A stretch of DNA of 64,000 nt from Cupriavidus malaysiensis (GCF_001854325.1 NZ_CP017754.1:1116001-1180000), one strand, 5' to 3'. Positions 43,965 through 53,192 are shown, numbered from the stretch's first letter. The notes: generated from the sequence alone by a model not told the origin. Numbers and translations: made by a program.

Positions 43965-44516
43965 ATGCGCCACACCATTCCCGCCACCCGCCGATCCTGG
44001 AGCCCGACCATCATGCCCTGCGCAGCGCCGTCCCGGCCCGAGTCCACGCACCGTCGATTACCGCGCCGCGCCGCCTGCGCGGCAGCCCTGGCCCTGTCCT
44101 TGTCCGCCTCGCTATGGAGCTTGTCCGCCCACGCCGGCGACTGCTTCGAGCAGGCCGGGGTCTACCAGGGCGTCAATCCCCTGGTCCTGCGCGCGATCGC
44201 CTGGCACGAATCGAAGGGCGATCCCGCGGTCGTGCACCGCAATACCAATGGCTCGGTCGACGTCGGCCAGGCGCAGATCAACTCGGTCCACTTCGGCACC
44301 CTGGCGCGCTACGGCGTGCCGCGGCAGGCCCTGACCGATGCCTGCGTCAACATCTACGTGGCCGCCTGGCTGCTCAAGCAGAAGATGGTCAAGTACGGCA
44401 ACACCTGGCGCGCCATCGGCGCCTATCACTCCGAGTCGCCAGGCCAGCGCGACGACTACGCACGCCGCATCCAGCGCATCCTGGTGGCCTGGGGCGAGCT
44501 GCAGGCGGCGCGTTGA
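43965..44516 (+). CDS. Lytic transglycosylase, IagB/SLT type
   Basis: Exported 183-residue protein with a SLT (lysozyme-like) domain. After a basic leader and signal (ALALSLSASLWSLSAHAG), the domain has LVLRAIAWHESKGDP with the catalytic Glu, NTNGSVDVGQAQINSVHF (the GxxQI strip), ACVNIYVAAWLLKQKM and IGAYHSE. This is the short IagB-like form associated with secretion systems and pili, where it opens peptidoglycan locally. No such apparatus is nearby; the two small exported proteins upstream are its only partners in view. The annotated start may be too far upstream; the signal peptide is better placed from 44013 (MPCAAPSR). Confidence 0.85.
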   Translation: MRHTIPATRRSWSPTIMPCAAPSRPESTHRRLPRRAACAAALALSLSASLWSLSAHAGDCFEQAGVYQGVNPLVLRAIAWHESKGDPAVVHRNTNGSVDVGQAQINSVHFGTLARYGVPRQALTDACVNIYVAAWLLKQKMVKYGNTWRAIGAYHSESPGQRDDYARRIQRILVAWGELQAAR

Positions 44517-44557
44517 TCCGGCGCCGACGCCGCGCTCAGGCGGCGCTCAGGCGGCGC

Positions 44558-45454
44558 TCAGGCGGCCTCGTCGAGCGCCTCGGCCAGCGCCGCGCGCAGT
44601 TCGCGCAGCGGCGGCGCCAGCCGCCCCGGCGTTTCGCGATGCACCAGCCAGGCCCGCACGCGCGGCTGGAAGTCCCGCACCGTCACCACGCGCAGCGCCG
44701 GCAGCCAGGCGCTGTCCGCCAGCGCCGCCGCGGTGGTGAGCCCCAGGCCGAGCCCGCGCGCCACCAGCGACAGGCGCAGTTCGTTGGCATGGGCTTCGAT
44801 GCCGACCCGCAGCGGCAGCCCGGCCGCTGCCAGCCGCTGGCGGATCGCGCTGCGGAAGCCGCAGCCGTCGGGGTTCAGCACCCAGGCCTGCTCGGCCAGG
44901 TCCGCCAGTGACGGGTCCGCCGGCAGCGGCAGTTCGCGCGCGGCCACCACCAGCACGGGCTGGCCGCCCAGGTCGCAGGCTTCCAGGCCGGCCGGCAGCG
45001 GTGCCCCTTCGGGCAGGCAGAAGGCGGCCGCGTCGATCTCGTGGCGCCGGCACTGCTCGGCCAGCGCCTCCGGCCAGCCCGACTGCACGCGCAGGGCAAG
45101 GCGTGGAAAGGTCCGGTGCAGGCGGTCGAGCGGTGCCGCCAGTGCGACTTCCGACAGGTAGGGCGTGATGCCGAGGCGGAACTCGCCGGCGGCATCCTGT
45201 TCGCCGGACACGCCGCCGCGCAGCGCCTCGACCGCGTGCAGCACGCGGCGCCCGTGCTCATAGGCGGTGCGTCCGGCCCCGGTGGGGCGCAGCGGCTTGG
45301 CCTGGCGGTCGAGCAGGACCGCGCCCAGCCGCTCCTCCAGGCTTTGCACGCGCCGGGTGATGCCCGGCTGGGTCAGGTGCAGGCGGGCCGAGGCGCCCAC
45401 GATGGAGCCGGTCTCCACCACGGCCACGAAGGCTTCGAGATCATGCAGGTTCAT
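44558..45454 (-). CDS. LysR-family transcriptional regulator
   Basis: LTTR of 298 residues with the N-terminal helix-turn-helix MNLHDLEAFVAVVETGSIVGASARLHLTQPGITRRVQSLEERLG (in parts), linker, and effector domain from GEFRLGITPYLSEVALAAPL to DFQPRVRAWLVHR. The start at 45454 gives the standard N-terminus; the open frame upstream is Arg/Pro-rich noise from the opposite strand. It is divergent, over 134 bp, from the M14-like peptidase gene and probably regulates it. Effector unknown. Confidence 0.92.
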   Translation of the reverse strand: MNLHDLEAFVAVVETGSIVGASARLHLTQPGITRRVQSLEERLGAVLLDRQAKPLRPTGAGRTAYEHGRRVLHAVEALRGGVSGEQDAAGEFRLGITPYLSEVALAAPLDRLHRTFPRLALRVQSGWPEALAEQCRRHEIDAAAFCLPEGAPLPAGLEACDLGGQPVLVVAARELPLPADPSLADLAEQAWVLNPDGCGFRSAIRQRLAAAGLPLRVGIEAHANELRLSLVARGLGLGLTTAAALADSAWLPALRVVTVRDFQPRVRAWLVHRETPGRLAPPLRELRAALAEALDEAA

Positions 45455-45588
45455 GCCACTCTCGCATATCGAACATGACGCGGATTCAATGGCCGGATTA
45501 TAGGGAGCCGGCCTAAAATCGGCCGCAGCGGCGGGAGGCGCGCAAACCGGCGGATGGGCCGCCGGCCGGCACCGCCGGGAGACCGTGC

Positions 45589-47286
45589 ATGACCCTGCTG
45601 TTGGATACCACGATTCCGCGCACGCTGGACGTGCTGCTGGCCCGCTTCGCGCAGCGTCCCGCCACGCGCGTCGAGGCCTGGCTGTTCGAGGACGAGGCGG
45701 CCCGCCGCGAGGCCGAGGCAGTCCTGGCGGGCAGCGGTACCGAGGCGCGCTTGTACAGCGCCTACAAGCCGCTGCTGCACCATTTCCTCGAGACGGTGGC
45801 GCCGGTGCGGCCGCGCCGTGTGACGGTGCGCACGCCGGCGGGCGACTTCGCCCGCTTCCGCCTCGAAGCGTATCCGCTTGCCGCGCTGTTGCCGGACACC
45901 GCGCTGAGTTTCGTGCCGGGCGAGCTGCCGCTGGCGTACGAAGTGGACGTCGACGGGCAGGTGCAGCACGTCTTCGTGCCGCACCGTGCCGGTGCCCAAG
46001 GCGGCTCGTGCGGCTGGCTGCGCGTCTGGGAGGGCGAGGCGCTGGTCGAGGACGGGCCGCTCGAGACCGAGTTCGAGCAGGCCTACCAGGCCGTGATGGC
46101 GGCGGTCGGCGCGCATGCCTGGCCCGCGGCGGCGCCGTACTTCGGCACCTTGCAGATCGAGGTGGAAACCGGCGGCATCGAGCGGCGCCTGCCCTGGCAG
46201 GACGAGTGCCTGAGCACGCGCGAGGCCCTGCACGAGGAGTTCTATTTCGCCATCCTGGCCGGGTTCCAGCAGCGCGCCGGCAAGCCCGACGGCGACCGCA
46301 CCCTGCAACCCGGCCAGATCGTGCCGCTGCTGCGCGCCGGCAGCGGCGACACCCGCGTGCGCGTGTCCGTGCTGCCGCTGGCGCCCGCCGCGCCGGCATC
46401 CGTGCCGGTACCCGCCGAGGCCGCGCCGGGCGGGCTGGCGGCGGCGATCGCGCCGCTCACGCCGGCACAGGCCGACGCGGCCATGGCGGCGCTCGGCGGC
46501 GAGCCCTTCCTGCACGCGTCGACGCAGGGCAGGCCGGTGCGCGGAGCCTACTTCGCGGGCGCCGGGCCGGCGCTGGTGGTGACCGGCGGCCAGCATGCCA
46601 ACGAGACCTCGGGCGTGGTGGGCGCACTGCGTGCTGCGCAGGCGCTCAAGCAGCGCGGTGCCCACTTCGCCGTGGTCGCCAGCGAGAATCCCGATGGCGC
46701 GGCGCTGCACCAGCGCCTGCGCCAGGACCATGCGCGCCACATGCTGCATGCCGCGCGCTACACCGCGCTGGGCGACGACCTCGAGGCACGCCAGGCGCCG
46801 CCGTACGGCGAGAAGGGCGCCCGCCTCGAAGCCATCGCGCGGACATCGGCGCGCCTGCACCTGAGCCTGCACGGCTACCCGGCGCACGAGTGGACGCGGC
46901 CGCTGAACGGCTACGTGCCGCATGGTTTCAGCCAGTGGACCATCCCCAAGGGCTTTTTCCTGATCCTGCGCTACCACGCCGGCCTCGATGGCACGGCCTT
47001 CCTGGACACGCTCGCCGCCCGGCTGGCGGCCGATCCGGAGCTGGCCGCGTTCAACGCCGCGCAGCTCGCCGTGTGGGACGCGCATGCGGGCGAACTGCCG
47101 TTCGCGGCGCGCCACGGCATCCCCTGCATGCTGATGGAGGACCACCGTTCCACCGTGCCGTTCACGCTGGTGACCGAGTTCCCGGACCAGACCGTCTACG
47201 GCGCTGCCTTCCGCCTGGCACACACCACCCATATGCGCACGGTGCTGCATGCGGCGGAACTGCTGCAAGAGGGCTGGCTCGGCTGA
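45589..47286 (+). CDS. M14-family metallopeptidase-like protein
   Basis: A 565-residue protein, unusually long for the family. The C-terminal part (about 320-565) has the zinc carboxypeptidase core: GGQHANETSGVVGALRAA (His336 and Glu339 as zinc ligands), ASENPDGAALHQRLR, LHLSLHGYPAHEWTRPLNGYVPHG (third ligand His region) and a C-terminal MLMEDHRSTVPFTLVTEFPDQT that may hold the catalytic Glu. The N-terminal 320 residues form a domain without a name I can give; it may bind substrate. No signal peptide, so cytoplasmic. Divergent from a LysR gene that probably controls it. Peptide, amide or deacylase activity are all possible. Confidence 0.8.
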   Translation: MTLLLDTTIPRTLDVLLARFAQRPATRVEAWLFEDEAARREAEAVLAGSGTEARLYSAYKPLLHHFLETVAPVRPRRVTVRTPAGDFARFRLEAYPLAALLPDTALSFVPGELPLAYEVDVDGQVQHVFVPHRAGAQGGSCGWLRVWEGEALVEDGPLETEFEQAYQAVMAAVGAHAWPAAAPYFGTLQIEVETGGIERRLPWQDECLSTREALHEEFYFAILAGFQQRAGKPDGDRTLQPGQIVPLLRAGSGDTRVRVSVLPLAPAAPASVPVPAEAAPGGLAAAIAPLTPAQADAAMAALGGEPFLHASTQGRPVRGAYFAGAGPALVVTGGQHANETSGVVGALRAAQALKQRGAHFAVVASENPDGAALHQRLRQDHARHMLHAARYTALGDDLEARQAPPYGEKGARLEAIARTSARLHLSLHGYPAHEWTRPLNGYVPHGFSQWTIPKGFFLILRYHAGLDGTAFLDTLAARLAADPELAAFNAAQLAVWDAHAGELPFAARHGIPCMLMEDHRSTVPFTLVTEFPDQTVYGAAFRLAHTTHMRTVLHAAELLQEGWLG

Positions 47287-47370
47287 GCGGGGCGGGAGGC
47301 GCCGCCACGGCGTTCGCGCCGTCATCGGCTCGTGCTAAGGTTGCATATCGCGTTTTCCGGATATGTCGCA

Positions 47371-48432
47371 ATGCATGCTGGCCTGGTCGAATCCAACTAT
47401 GGCTCGGACCCGGTAGGTCTGGTCAGTGGTTTCCGCTTCCGCGCCGGCCAGCCCGGCGCGGAGATCGACTCCGCGGCCGCCGTGGCCTGGCTCAAGGAAG
47501 CCGGCGCGGTGCCGCAGGCTGCGGAGCAGGGCGCAGCGACAGGCGACGAGGCAGCGCAGGACTTCGTCTGGCTGCATTTCAACCTGTCGCACAGCGCCTG
47601 CGAGCGCTGGCTGCGCACCACCCTGGGCCTGCCGGAGGCCTTCTTCGAAGCGCTGCGCCAGGGTTCCAGCTCGACCCGTATCGAACGGCTCGAATCCACG
47701 CTGCTGGCCGTGGTCAACGACGTCATCTACAACTTCGGCGTGGTCTCGACCGATATCTCCACCCTGTGGGCCTGCGCCGACCGCCGGCTGCTGGTGACCG
47801 CGCGCGCCAGGCCGCTGCGCTCGGTCGACCGGCTGCGCGCCTCGGTGCGTGCCGGCGAGCGTTTCCGCTCGCCGCTGGATGCGCTGGTGCACCTGTTCCG
47901 CGACCAGGCCGACGTGCTGGTGCAGATCGTGCGCGAGACCAGCGCCAACGTCGACAAGATCGAAGACCAGTTGCTGTCGCAGCGGCTGCAGGGCAACCGG
48001 TCCGCGCTGGGCGCCATGCGGCGCGGCCTGGTGCGGCTGCAGCGCCTGCTGGCGCCCGAGCCCGGCGCGCTGTTCCGCCTGCTGAACCGGCCGCCCGAGT
48101 GGGCGCGCGAGGACGACCTGCTGGAGTTGCGCGCCTCCACCGAAGAATTCTCGCTGGTGCTCAACGACCTCGCCGCGCTGGTCGAGCGCATCAAGCTGCT
48201 GCAGGAAGAGATCGCCGCCGCGCTCAACGAGCAGACCAACCGCACGCTGTTCACCCTGACCCTGGTCACCGTGCTGGCGCTGCCCATCAATATCGTGGCC
48301 GGCTTCTTCGGCATGAACGTGGGCGGCATCCCGCTGGGCGACCACCCGCACGGTTTCTGGATCCTGGTGGTGCTGGTGGCCACCTTCACGGTATTGGCGG
48401 GCCGCTGGGCCTTCCGCCGCAGCGCGGGTTGA
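47371..48432 (+). CDS. CorA/ZntB-family divalent cation transporter
   Basis: Inner-membrane cation channel of 353 residues. The large N-terminal cytoplasmic domain and long stalk helix precede two C-terminal helices (LFTLTLVTVLALPINIVAGFFGMNVGG and ILVVLVATFTVLAGRWAF) with the GMN selectivity motif between them. The absence of the extra acidic loop and the motif WLHFNLSHSACERWL suit the ZntB branch, which handles zinc. The ATG at 47371 gives a normal N-terminus (MHAGLVESNYGSDP). It stands between the M14-like gene and ppk2 with no obvious operon link. Confidence 0.9.
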   Translation: MHAGLVESNYGSDPVGLVSGFRFRAGQPGAEIDSAAAVAWLKEAGAVPQAAEQGAATGDEAAQDFVWLHFNLSHSACERWLRTTLGLPEAFFEALRQGSSSTRIERLESTLLAVVNDVIYNFGVVSTDISTLWACADRRLLVTARARPLRSVDRLRASVRAGERFRSPLDALVHLFRDQADVLVQIVRETSANVDKIEDQLLSQRLQGNRSALGAMRRGLVRLQRLLAPEPGALFRLLNRPPEWAREDDLLELRASTEEFSLVLNDLAALVERIKLLQEEIAAALNEQTNRTLFTLTLVTVLALPINIVAGFFGMNVGGIPLGDHPHGFWILVVLVATFTVLAGRWAFRRSAG

Positions 48433-48519
48433 GCCGATGGAGCCGCGCCTGCGTCACGCGCTTGCCATCTGCGTCGCTTAGCATCGGCGGAGGCCCGACG
48501 GCATCTCTGGGAGAACAAT

Positions 48520-49434
48520 ATGGAACAAAACGAAGACGCACTGATCCGGCGCATCTATCGGGAGCTGGCCGACCACTACGACGAGGAAATCGAGCTGGAG
48601 CTCGAAGACCGGCTGCCGGAGTCGCTCAGCGATGCCGGCGCCGGACCGGACGAAGCCGAGCGCGAGGCCCGGCACCAGTATTTCCACGAGCTGTTCCGCC
48701 TGCAGGGTGAGCTGGTCAAGCTGCAGAACTGGGTGGTGTCCAGCGGCCACAAGGTGGTGATCCTGTTCGAAGGGCGCGACGCCGCCGGCAAGGGCGGCGT
48801 GATCAAGCGCATCACGCAGCGCCTCAATCCGCGCGTATGCCGCGTGGCGGCGCTGCCGGCGCCCAACGACCGCGAGCGCACCCAGTGGTACTTCCAGCGC
48901 TACGTCTCGCACCTGCCGGCCGCCGGCGAAATGGTGCTGTTCGACCGCAGCTGGTACAACCGCGCCGGCGTCGAGCGCGTGATGGGCTTCTGCACCGACG
49001 AGCAGTACGAAGAGTTCTTCCGCTCCGTGCCCGAATTCGAGCGCATGCTGGTGCGCTCCGGCATCCAGGTCATCAAGTACTGGTTCTCGATCTCGGACGA
49101 CGAGCAGCACCTGCGCTTCCTCAGCCGCATCCATGACCCGCTCAAGCAGTGGAAGCTGAGCCCGATGGACCTGGAATCGCGCCGGCGCTGGGAAGACTAC
49201 ACGCGCGCCAAGGAAGTGATGCTGGAACGCACGCACATCGCCGAAGCGCCATGGTGGGTGGTGCAGGCCGTCGACAAGCGGCGCGCGCGCCTGAACTGCA
49301 TCCATCACCTGCTGGGTCAGATGCCCTACGTCGACGTCGAGCACGCGGAAGTGGTGCTGCCCGCGCGCGAGCGGCGCAAGGACTACGTGCGCCTGCCGGT
49401 GCCGGCCACGATGATCGTGCCGGAAGTGTATTGA
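48520..49434 (+). CDS. ppk2: Polyphosphate kinase 2
   Basis: Cytoplasmic PPK2-family enzyme of 304 residues, using polyphosphate to phosphorylate nucleotides. The Walker A is VVILFEGRDAAGKGGVIKRI, the Walker B/lid region is LFDRSWYNRAGVERVMGFC, and the conserved DPLKQWKLSPMD and YTRAKEVML follow; this is the class of about 300 residues with an N-terminal acidic helix (EEIELELEDRLPE). Members in this size range can make GTP or ATP from NDP. It stands alone with a ribosome site (GGGAG) before the ATG and ends at a mosaic repeat. Confidence 0.94.
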   Translation: MEQNEDALIRRIYRELADHYDEEIELELEDRLPESLSDAGAGPDEAEREARHQYFHELFRLQGELVKLQNWVVSSGHKVVILFEGRDAAGKGGVIKRITQRLNPRVCRVAALPAPNDRERTQWYFQRYVSHLPAAGEMVLFDRSWYNRAGVERVMGFCTDEQYEEFFRSVPEFERMLVRSGIQVIKYWFSISDDEQHLRFLSRIHDPLKQWKLSPMDLESRRRWEDYTRAKEVMLERTHIAEAPWWVVQAVDKRRARLNCIHHLLGQMPYVDVEHAEVVLPARERRKDYVRLPVPATMIVPEVY

Positions 49435-49449
49435 ACGAGAAGGCCGGCG

Positions 49450-49685
49450 CGATCGGGTTCGCGCCGCGCCGGGTTGCTCCCCTCTCCCGCTTGCGGGAGA
49501 GGGGCTGGGGGAGAGGGCAGGCGCCGGCTGGCCGCGGTGGTCGGGATCACACCGTCGGCTTCATTCTTGAACGGCTTCGATTCTGCGTGGCGCCTTGCTA
49601 AACCACCCCTCTCCCCAAACCTCTCCCCGTGCGGGGAGAGGGAGCCGAGACACTATGCTTGGCCGATGGCGTTGGCGATACCCGT
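49450..49685 (+). repeat. GC-rich mosaic repeat, modules A-B-C
   Basis: Module A (CCCCTCTCCCGC at 49479-49490 pairing with 49493-49504, tail GAGAGGGCAGGCGCC) leads into module B (GGATCACACCGTCGGCTTC) and module C (AAACCACCCCTCTCCCC, the CTCTCCCCGTGCGGGGAGAG stem, TGCTTGG). It lies between the convergent ends of ppk2 and fdsR. The same modules occur at 8569, 34399 and 59841. Confidence 0.82.
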
Positions 49686-49719
49686 TGGCTCTCTCGATCG
49701 GCTCAGGCGCATCCCGCCG

Positions 49720-50817
49720 CTATCCCCCGCTCCCCTCATATCCCGCGAACGCCTGCTCCAGCGTCAGCACCGTGCCTGTCAGCGTCGCGTCGTAGCCGGG
49801 CAGGGCGTCCACGCGTTCGCGGAAGCTGTCGCTGCGCAGCGCCGAGACGGCGCGCGCCAGGGCCGGCGTCTGCAGCATCTTTTGTTCGATGGCGAAGAAG
49901 TAGCGCTCCTTGAGCACCGGCACGAAGCCGAGGCCGAAGCGGCGCGCGGCGGTTTCCACGCCGAAGCCCACGTCCGCCATGCCGCTGCCGATATAGGCGG
50001 CCACCGCCGCATGGGTGAACTCACCGTTGCGGTAGCCGTCGATGCGCGCGGGCGCGATGCCGCGCGCCTGCAGCAGCAGGTCGAGCAGCAGGCGCGTGCC
50101 GGAGCCCTCCTGCCGGTTGACGAAGCGCACGCCGGGGCGGCACAGGTCCTCCAGCCCCACGATCCGCCGCGGATTGCCGGCTTCGACGAACAATCCCTGG
50201 GTGCGCACGGCCAGGTGCACCAGGCAGTGCGTGTCCGCCCGCAGCCAGGCGCGGAAGCGGGCCAGCACGGGTGCCTCGAACTCACCGACCGGCACGTGGA
50301 AGCCGGCGATGTCGCAGCCGCCTGAGGCCAGCGCCGCCACCGCTTCCAGGCTGCCGCAGTACTTCAGGTCATGGCGCACATGATGCTCGTCGAGGAATTC
50401 GCGCAGCGCCGCCACGGCGAAACCGTGGCTGGCGTGCAGGCGTACCGCGGGATCGGCGGCGCGCACCAGCTTGTCGAGTTCGATCTCCAGTTCCGAGGCC
50501 AGGCTCTCCAGCGTCGGCGACAGGCGCGCGCCGATGCGCTTGCTGGCCCACACCAGCTGCTGCGCCAGCGGTGTCAGCACGCTGCCGCGCCCGCGCGTCT
50601 TCTCGATCAGCGCCCCGCCGAACAGCGCCTCCGCGTCGCGCAGGATGCCCCAGGCATAGCGGTAGGACAGCTCCACCGACTCGGCCGAGCTGCGGATGCT
50701 GCCGCTCGCCTCGATGGCGTCCAGCAAGGCGACCAGCCGTGAGATATCCAGCGGCGCGCGTGTGTCGCCGTGTTCCTCGCGGAGCTGCAGCTGGGGGTGG
50801 ATGGCGATGCGAAGCAT
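49720..50817 (-). CDS. fdsR: FdsR-type regulator of formate dehydrogenase
   Basis: A 365-residue regulator with an N-terminal ModE/LysR-like winged helix (LVALLDAIEASGSIRSSAESVELSYRYAWGILRDAEALFGGALIEK, in parts) and a C-terminal periplasmic-binding-protein-type domain (about 125-340) with VRFVNRQEGSGTRLLLDLLL and GMADVGFGVETAARRFGLGFVPV. It is divergent from fdsG, as fdsR is in Cupriavidus necator, where it regulates the fds operon in response to formate. A 25-bp inverted repeat in the gap is the likely operator. The PBP-type domain resembles oxyanion-binding folds, which fits formate or molybdate sensing. Confidence 0.88.
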   Translation of the reverse strand: MLRIAIHPQLQLREEHGDTRAPLDISRLVALLDAIEASGSIRSSAESVELSYRYAWGILRDAEALFGGALIEKTRGRGSVLTPLAQQLVWASKRIGARLSPTLESLASELEIELDKLVRAADPAVRLHASHGFAVAALREFLDEHHVRHDLKYCGSLEAVAALASGGCDIAGFHVPVGEFEAPVLARFRAWLRADTHCLVHLAVRTQGLFVEAGNPRRIVGLEDLCRPGVRFVNRQEGSGTRLLLDLLLQARGIAPARIDGYRNGEFTHAAVAAYIGSGMADVGFGVETAARRFGLGFVPVLKERYFFAIEQKMLQTPALARAVSALRSDSFRERVDALPGYDATLTGTVLTLEQAFAGYEGSGG

Positions 50818-50884
50818 GTCGTTTATGAAATAAAAAGCCTATTGATAGAGCACAGTTGGCTGCCTATAGTCGCAAAATCAGCCG

Positions 50885-50909
50885 TTGCTCGTTCGGTTCG
50901 AACGAGCAA
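50885..50909. promoter_or_regulatory. 25-bp inverted repeat, probable FdsR operator
   Basis: TTGCTCGTTC and GAACGAGCAA are perfect 10-bp arms around a 5-base centre (GGTTC). It sits in the 213-bp gap between divergent fdsR and fdsG, surrounded by A/T-rich sequence that could hold both promoters. No other strong symmetry is present in the gap. Confidence 0.7.
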
Positions 50910-51030
50910 TATGAAAAAAATAGCATATAAGGCCGCCGCAACCCAGCCCGTTCCCTGTCCGCTCCCAGCCCGCCAGCGACTGGCCGCGGATGCGCTCCGG
51001 GCGCGGCCTTGCCCATGCCCACGGATGCCC

Positions 51031-51573
51031 ATGCCTGACATCGCCCAGCCGGCCGCGCCGGCTTCGCTCGCCGCCGTGCCCCAGCCCGATGGCGAGCGCG
51101 CCGCGCAGATCGCGCGCCTCATCGACGCGCACCGGCAGCGGCCTGGTGCGCTGCTGCCGATGCTGCACGCCCTGCAGGATGCCTTCTCCCACGTGCCGGA
51201 CGAGGCGGTGCCGCTGCTGGCGCGCGCGCTCAACCTGTCGCGTGCCGAGGTGCACGGCGTGATCACCTTCTACCACCATTTCCGCCAGCAACCGCCGGCC
51301 GGGCAGGTGGTGCAACTGTGCCGCGCCGAGGCCTGCCAGGCGGTCGGCGCCGAGGCGCTCGCCACGCACGCCCAGCGCGTGCTGGGCTGCGCCTTCCACC
51401 AGCCCAGCGCCGATGGCGCCTTCACGCTGGAGCCGGTCTACTGCCTGGGCCTGTGTGCCAGCGGCCCGGCCATGATGCTCGGCGAGCAACTGCACGGCCG
51501 CGTCGACGCGGCACGGTTCGATGCGCTGCTGGACGCCGCGCGCACGGCGCAGGCCGGGGAGGGCGGGGCATGA
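51031..51573 (+). CDS. fdsG: NAD-dependent formate dehydrogenase gamma subunit
   Basis: A 180-residue NuoE-like subunit with one [2Fe-2S] cluster, passing electrons from FdsA toward FdsB. The four Cys ligands are spread over VQLCRAEACQAVG and EPVYCLGLCASGPAMM. The N-terminal helical part includes LLPMLHALQDAFSHVPDEAV and EVHGVITFYHHFRQQP, as in NuoE. The start MPDIAQPA gives the size of the C. necator protein; the frame upstream crosses the operator and is not coding. Its stop overlaps the fdsB start (ATGA). Confidence 0.95.
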   Translation: MPDIAQPAAPASLAAVPQPDGERAAQIARLIDAHRQRPGALLPMLHALQDAFSHVPDEAVPLLARALNLSRAEVHGVITFYHHFRQQPPAGQVVQLCRAEACQAVGAEALATHAQRVLGCAFHQPSADGAFTLEPVYCLGLCASGPAMMLGEQLHGRVDAARFDALLDAARTAQAGEGGA

Positions 51574-53153
51574 GCGCAGACCGATTCCTCGAGGCAGGCC
51601 GCCTGCCGGTCACCGTCTACGTGCCGCGCGACTCCGCCGCGCTCGCCGTGGGCGCCGATGCCGTGGCCGCCGCCATCGCCCGCGAGGCTGCCGCACGCGG
51701 TGAAGCCGTGCGTATCGTGCGCAATGGCTCGCGCGGCATGTTCTGGCTGGAGCCGCTGGTCGAGGTGGCCACCGCGCAGGGCCGGGTGGCCTACGGCCCG
51801 GTCGCTCCGGCCGACGTATCCGCGCTGTTCGAGGCCGGCCTCCTGCAGGGTGGGGCCCATCCCCTCGGGCTCGGGCCGACCGGCGAGATTCCTTTCCTCA
51901 AGCAGCAGGAACGGCTGACCTTCGCGCGCGTGGGCATCACCGATCCGCTTTCGCTCGACGACTATCGCGCCCACGAGGGCTATGCCGGCCTGGAGCGCGC
52001 GCTGGCCATGGCGCCGCGTGAGATCGTGCAGGCCGTGACCGACTCCGGCCTGCGCGGCCGTGGTGGCGCGGCCTTTCCCACCGGCATCAAATGGAACACC
52101 GTGCTGGGCGCGCAGGCGCCGCTCAAGTACGTGGTCTGCAACGCCGACGAAGGCGATTCGGGCACCTTCTCCGACCGCATGGTGATGGAAGGCGATCCCT
52201 TCCTGCTGATCGAGGGCATGACCATCGCCGGCCTCGCGGTGGGCGCGGAGCAGGGCTACGTCTACGTGCGCTCCGAGTACCCGCACGCCATCGCCATGCT
52301 GGAGGCGGCCATCGCCATCGCCACCGCGTCGGGCTGGCTGGGCGACGATCTCCGCGGTTCCGGCCGGCGTTTCCACCTGGAGGTGCGCAAGGGCGCCGGC
52401 GCCTACGTCTGCGGCGAGGAGACCGCGCTGCTGGAGAGCCTGGAGGGCAAGCGCGGCGTAGTGCGCGCCAAGCCGCCGCTGCCGGCGCTGCAGGGCCTGT
52501 TCGGCCAGCCCACGCTGATCAACAACGTGATCTCGCTGGCCACGGTGCCGGTGATCCTGGCGCGCGGCGCCGCCTACTACCGCGACTTCGGCATGGGCCG
52601 CTCGCGCGGCACGCTGCCGTTCCAGCTGGCCGGCAACGTGCGCCAGGGCGGCCTGGTCGAGAAGGCCTTCGGCCTGACGCTGCGCCAGGTGCTGGAGGAC
52701 TTCGGCGGCGGCACGCGCAGCGGCCGTCCGATCCGCGCAGTGCAGGTGGGCGGGCCGCTGGGCGCCTACCTGCCCGAGGCCCGCTTCGACGAGCCGCTCG
52801 ACTACGAAGCCTATGCTGCCTTCGGCGGCGTGCTGGGCCACGGTGGCGTGGTGGTGTTCGACGACACCGTCGACATGGCACGCCAGGCGCGCTACGCCAT
52901 GGAGTTCTGCGCCATCGAATCCTGCGGCAAGTGCACGCCATGCCGGATCGGCTCCACGCGCGGTGTCGAGGTGATCGACAAGCTGGTCGCCGGCCGGCGC
53001 GAGCAGGCCGTGCTGCTGCGCGACCTGTGCGACACCATGCTGAACGGCTCGCTGTGCGCGATGGGCGGCATGACCCCCTATCCGGTGCTGTCGGCGCTGG
53101 ATGCCTTCCCCGAGGACTTCGGCCTCGACGCCGGGGCGCAGCGCGCGGCCTGA
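51570..53153 (+). CDS. fdsB: NAD-dependent formate dehydrogenase beta subunit
   Basis: A 527-residue NuoF-like subunit with FMN, NAD and one [4Fe-4S] cluster; the site where NAD+ is reduced. The N-terminal part is a thioredoxin-like domain of about 130 residues. FMN/NAD parts are GLRGRGGAAFPTGIKW, VCNADEGDSGTFSDR and GAGAYVCGEETALLESLEGKRG. The cluster site is ESCGKCTPCRIGS plus a later Cys in DTMLNGSLCAMGG. Complete, overlaps fdsG by four bases and precedes fdsA by 39 bp. Confidence 0.96.
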   Translation: MSADRFLEAGRLPVTVYVPRDSAALAVGADAVAAAIAREAAARGEAVRIVRNGSRGMFWLEPLVEVATAQGRVAYGPVAPADVSALFEAGLLQGGAHPLGLGPTGEIPFLKQQERLTFARVGITDPLSLDDYRAHEGYAGLERALAMAPREIVQAVTDSGLRGRGGAAFPTGIKWNTVLGAQAPLKYVVCNADEGDSGTFSDRMVMEGDPFLLIEGMTIAGLAVGAEQGYVYVRSEYPHAIAMLEAAIAIATASGWLGDDLRGSGRRFHLEVRKGAGAYVCGEETALLESLEGKRGVVRAKPPLPALQGLFGQPTLINNVISLATVPVILARGAAYYRDFGMGRSRGTLPFQLAGNVRQGGLVEKAFGLTLRQVLEDFGGGTRSGRPIRAVQVGGPLGAYLPEARFDEPLDYEAYAAFGGVLGHGGVVVFDDTVDMARQARYAMEFCAIESCGKCTPCRIGSTRGVEVIDKLVAGRREQAVLLRDLCDTMLNGSLCAMGGMTPYPVLSALDAFPEDFGLDAGAQRAA

Positions 53154-53192
53154 GGCCGGGCAGTGCCACAGAGAACGGAACACGAGACACGC

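Noticed and set aside
50770..51030. Longer fdsG start upstream
   Set aside because: It would run through the probable FdsR operator and into the A/T-rich promoter zone, and the extra residues do not resemble the NuoE family.
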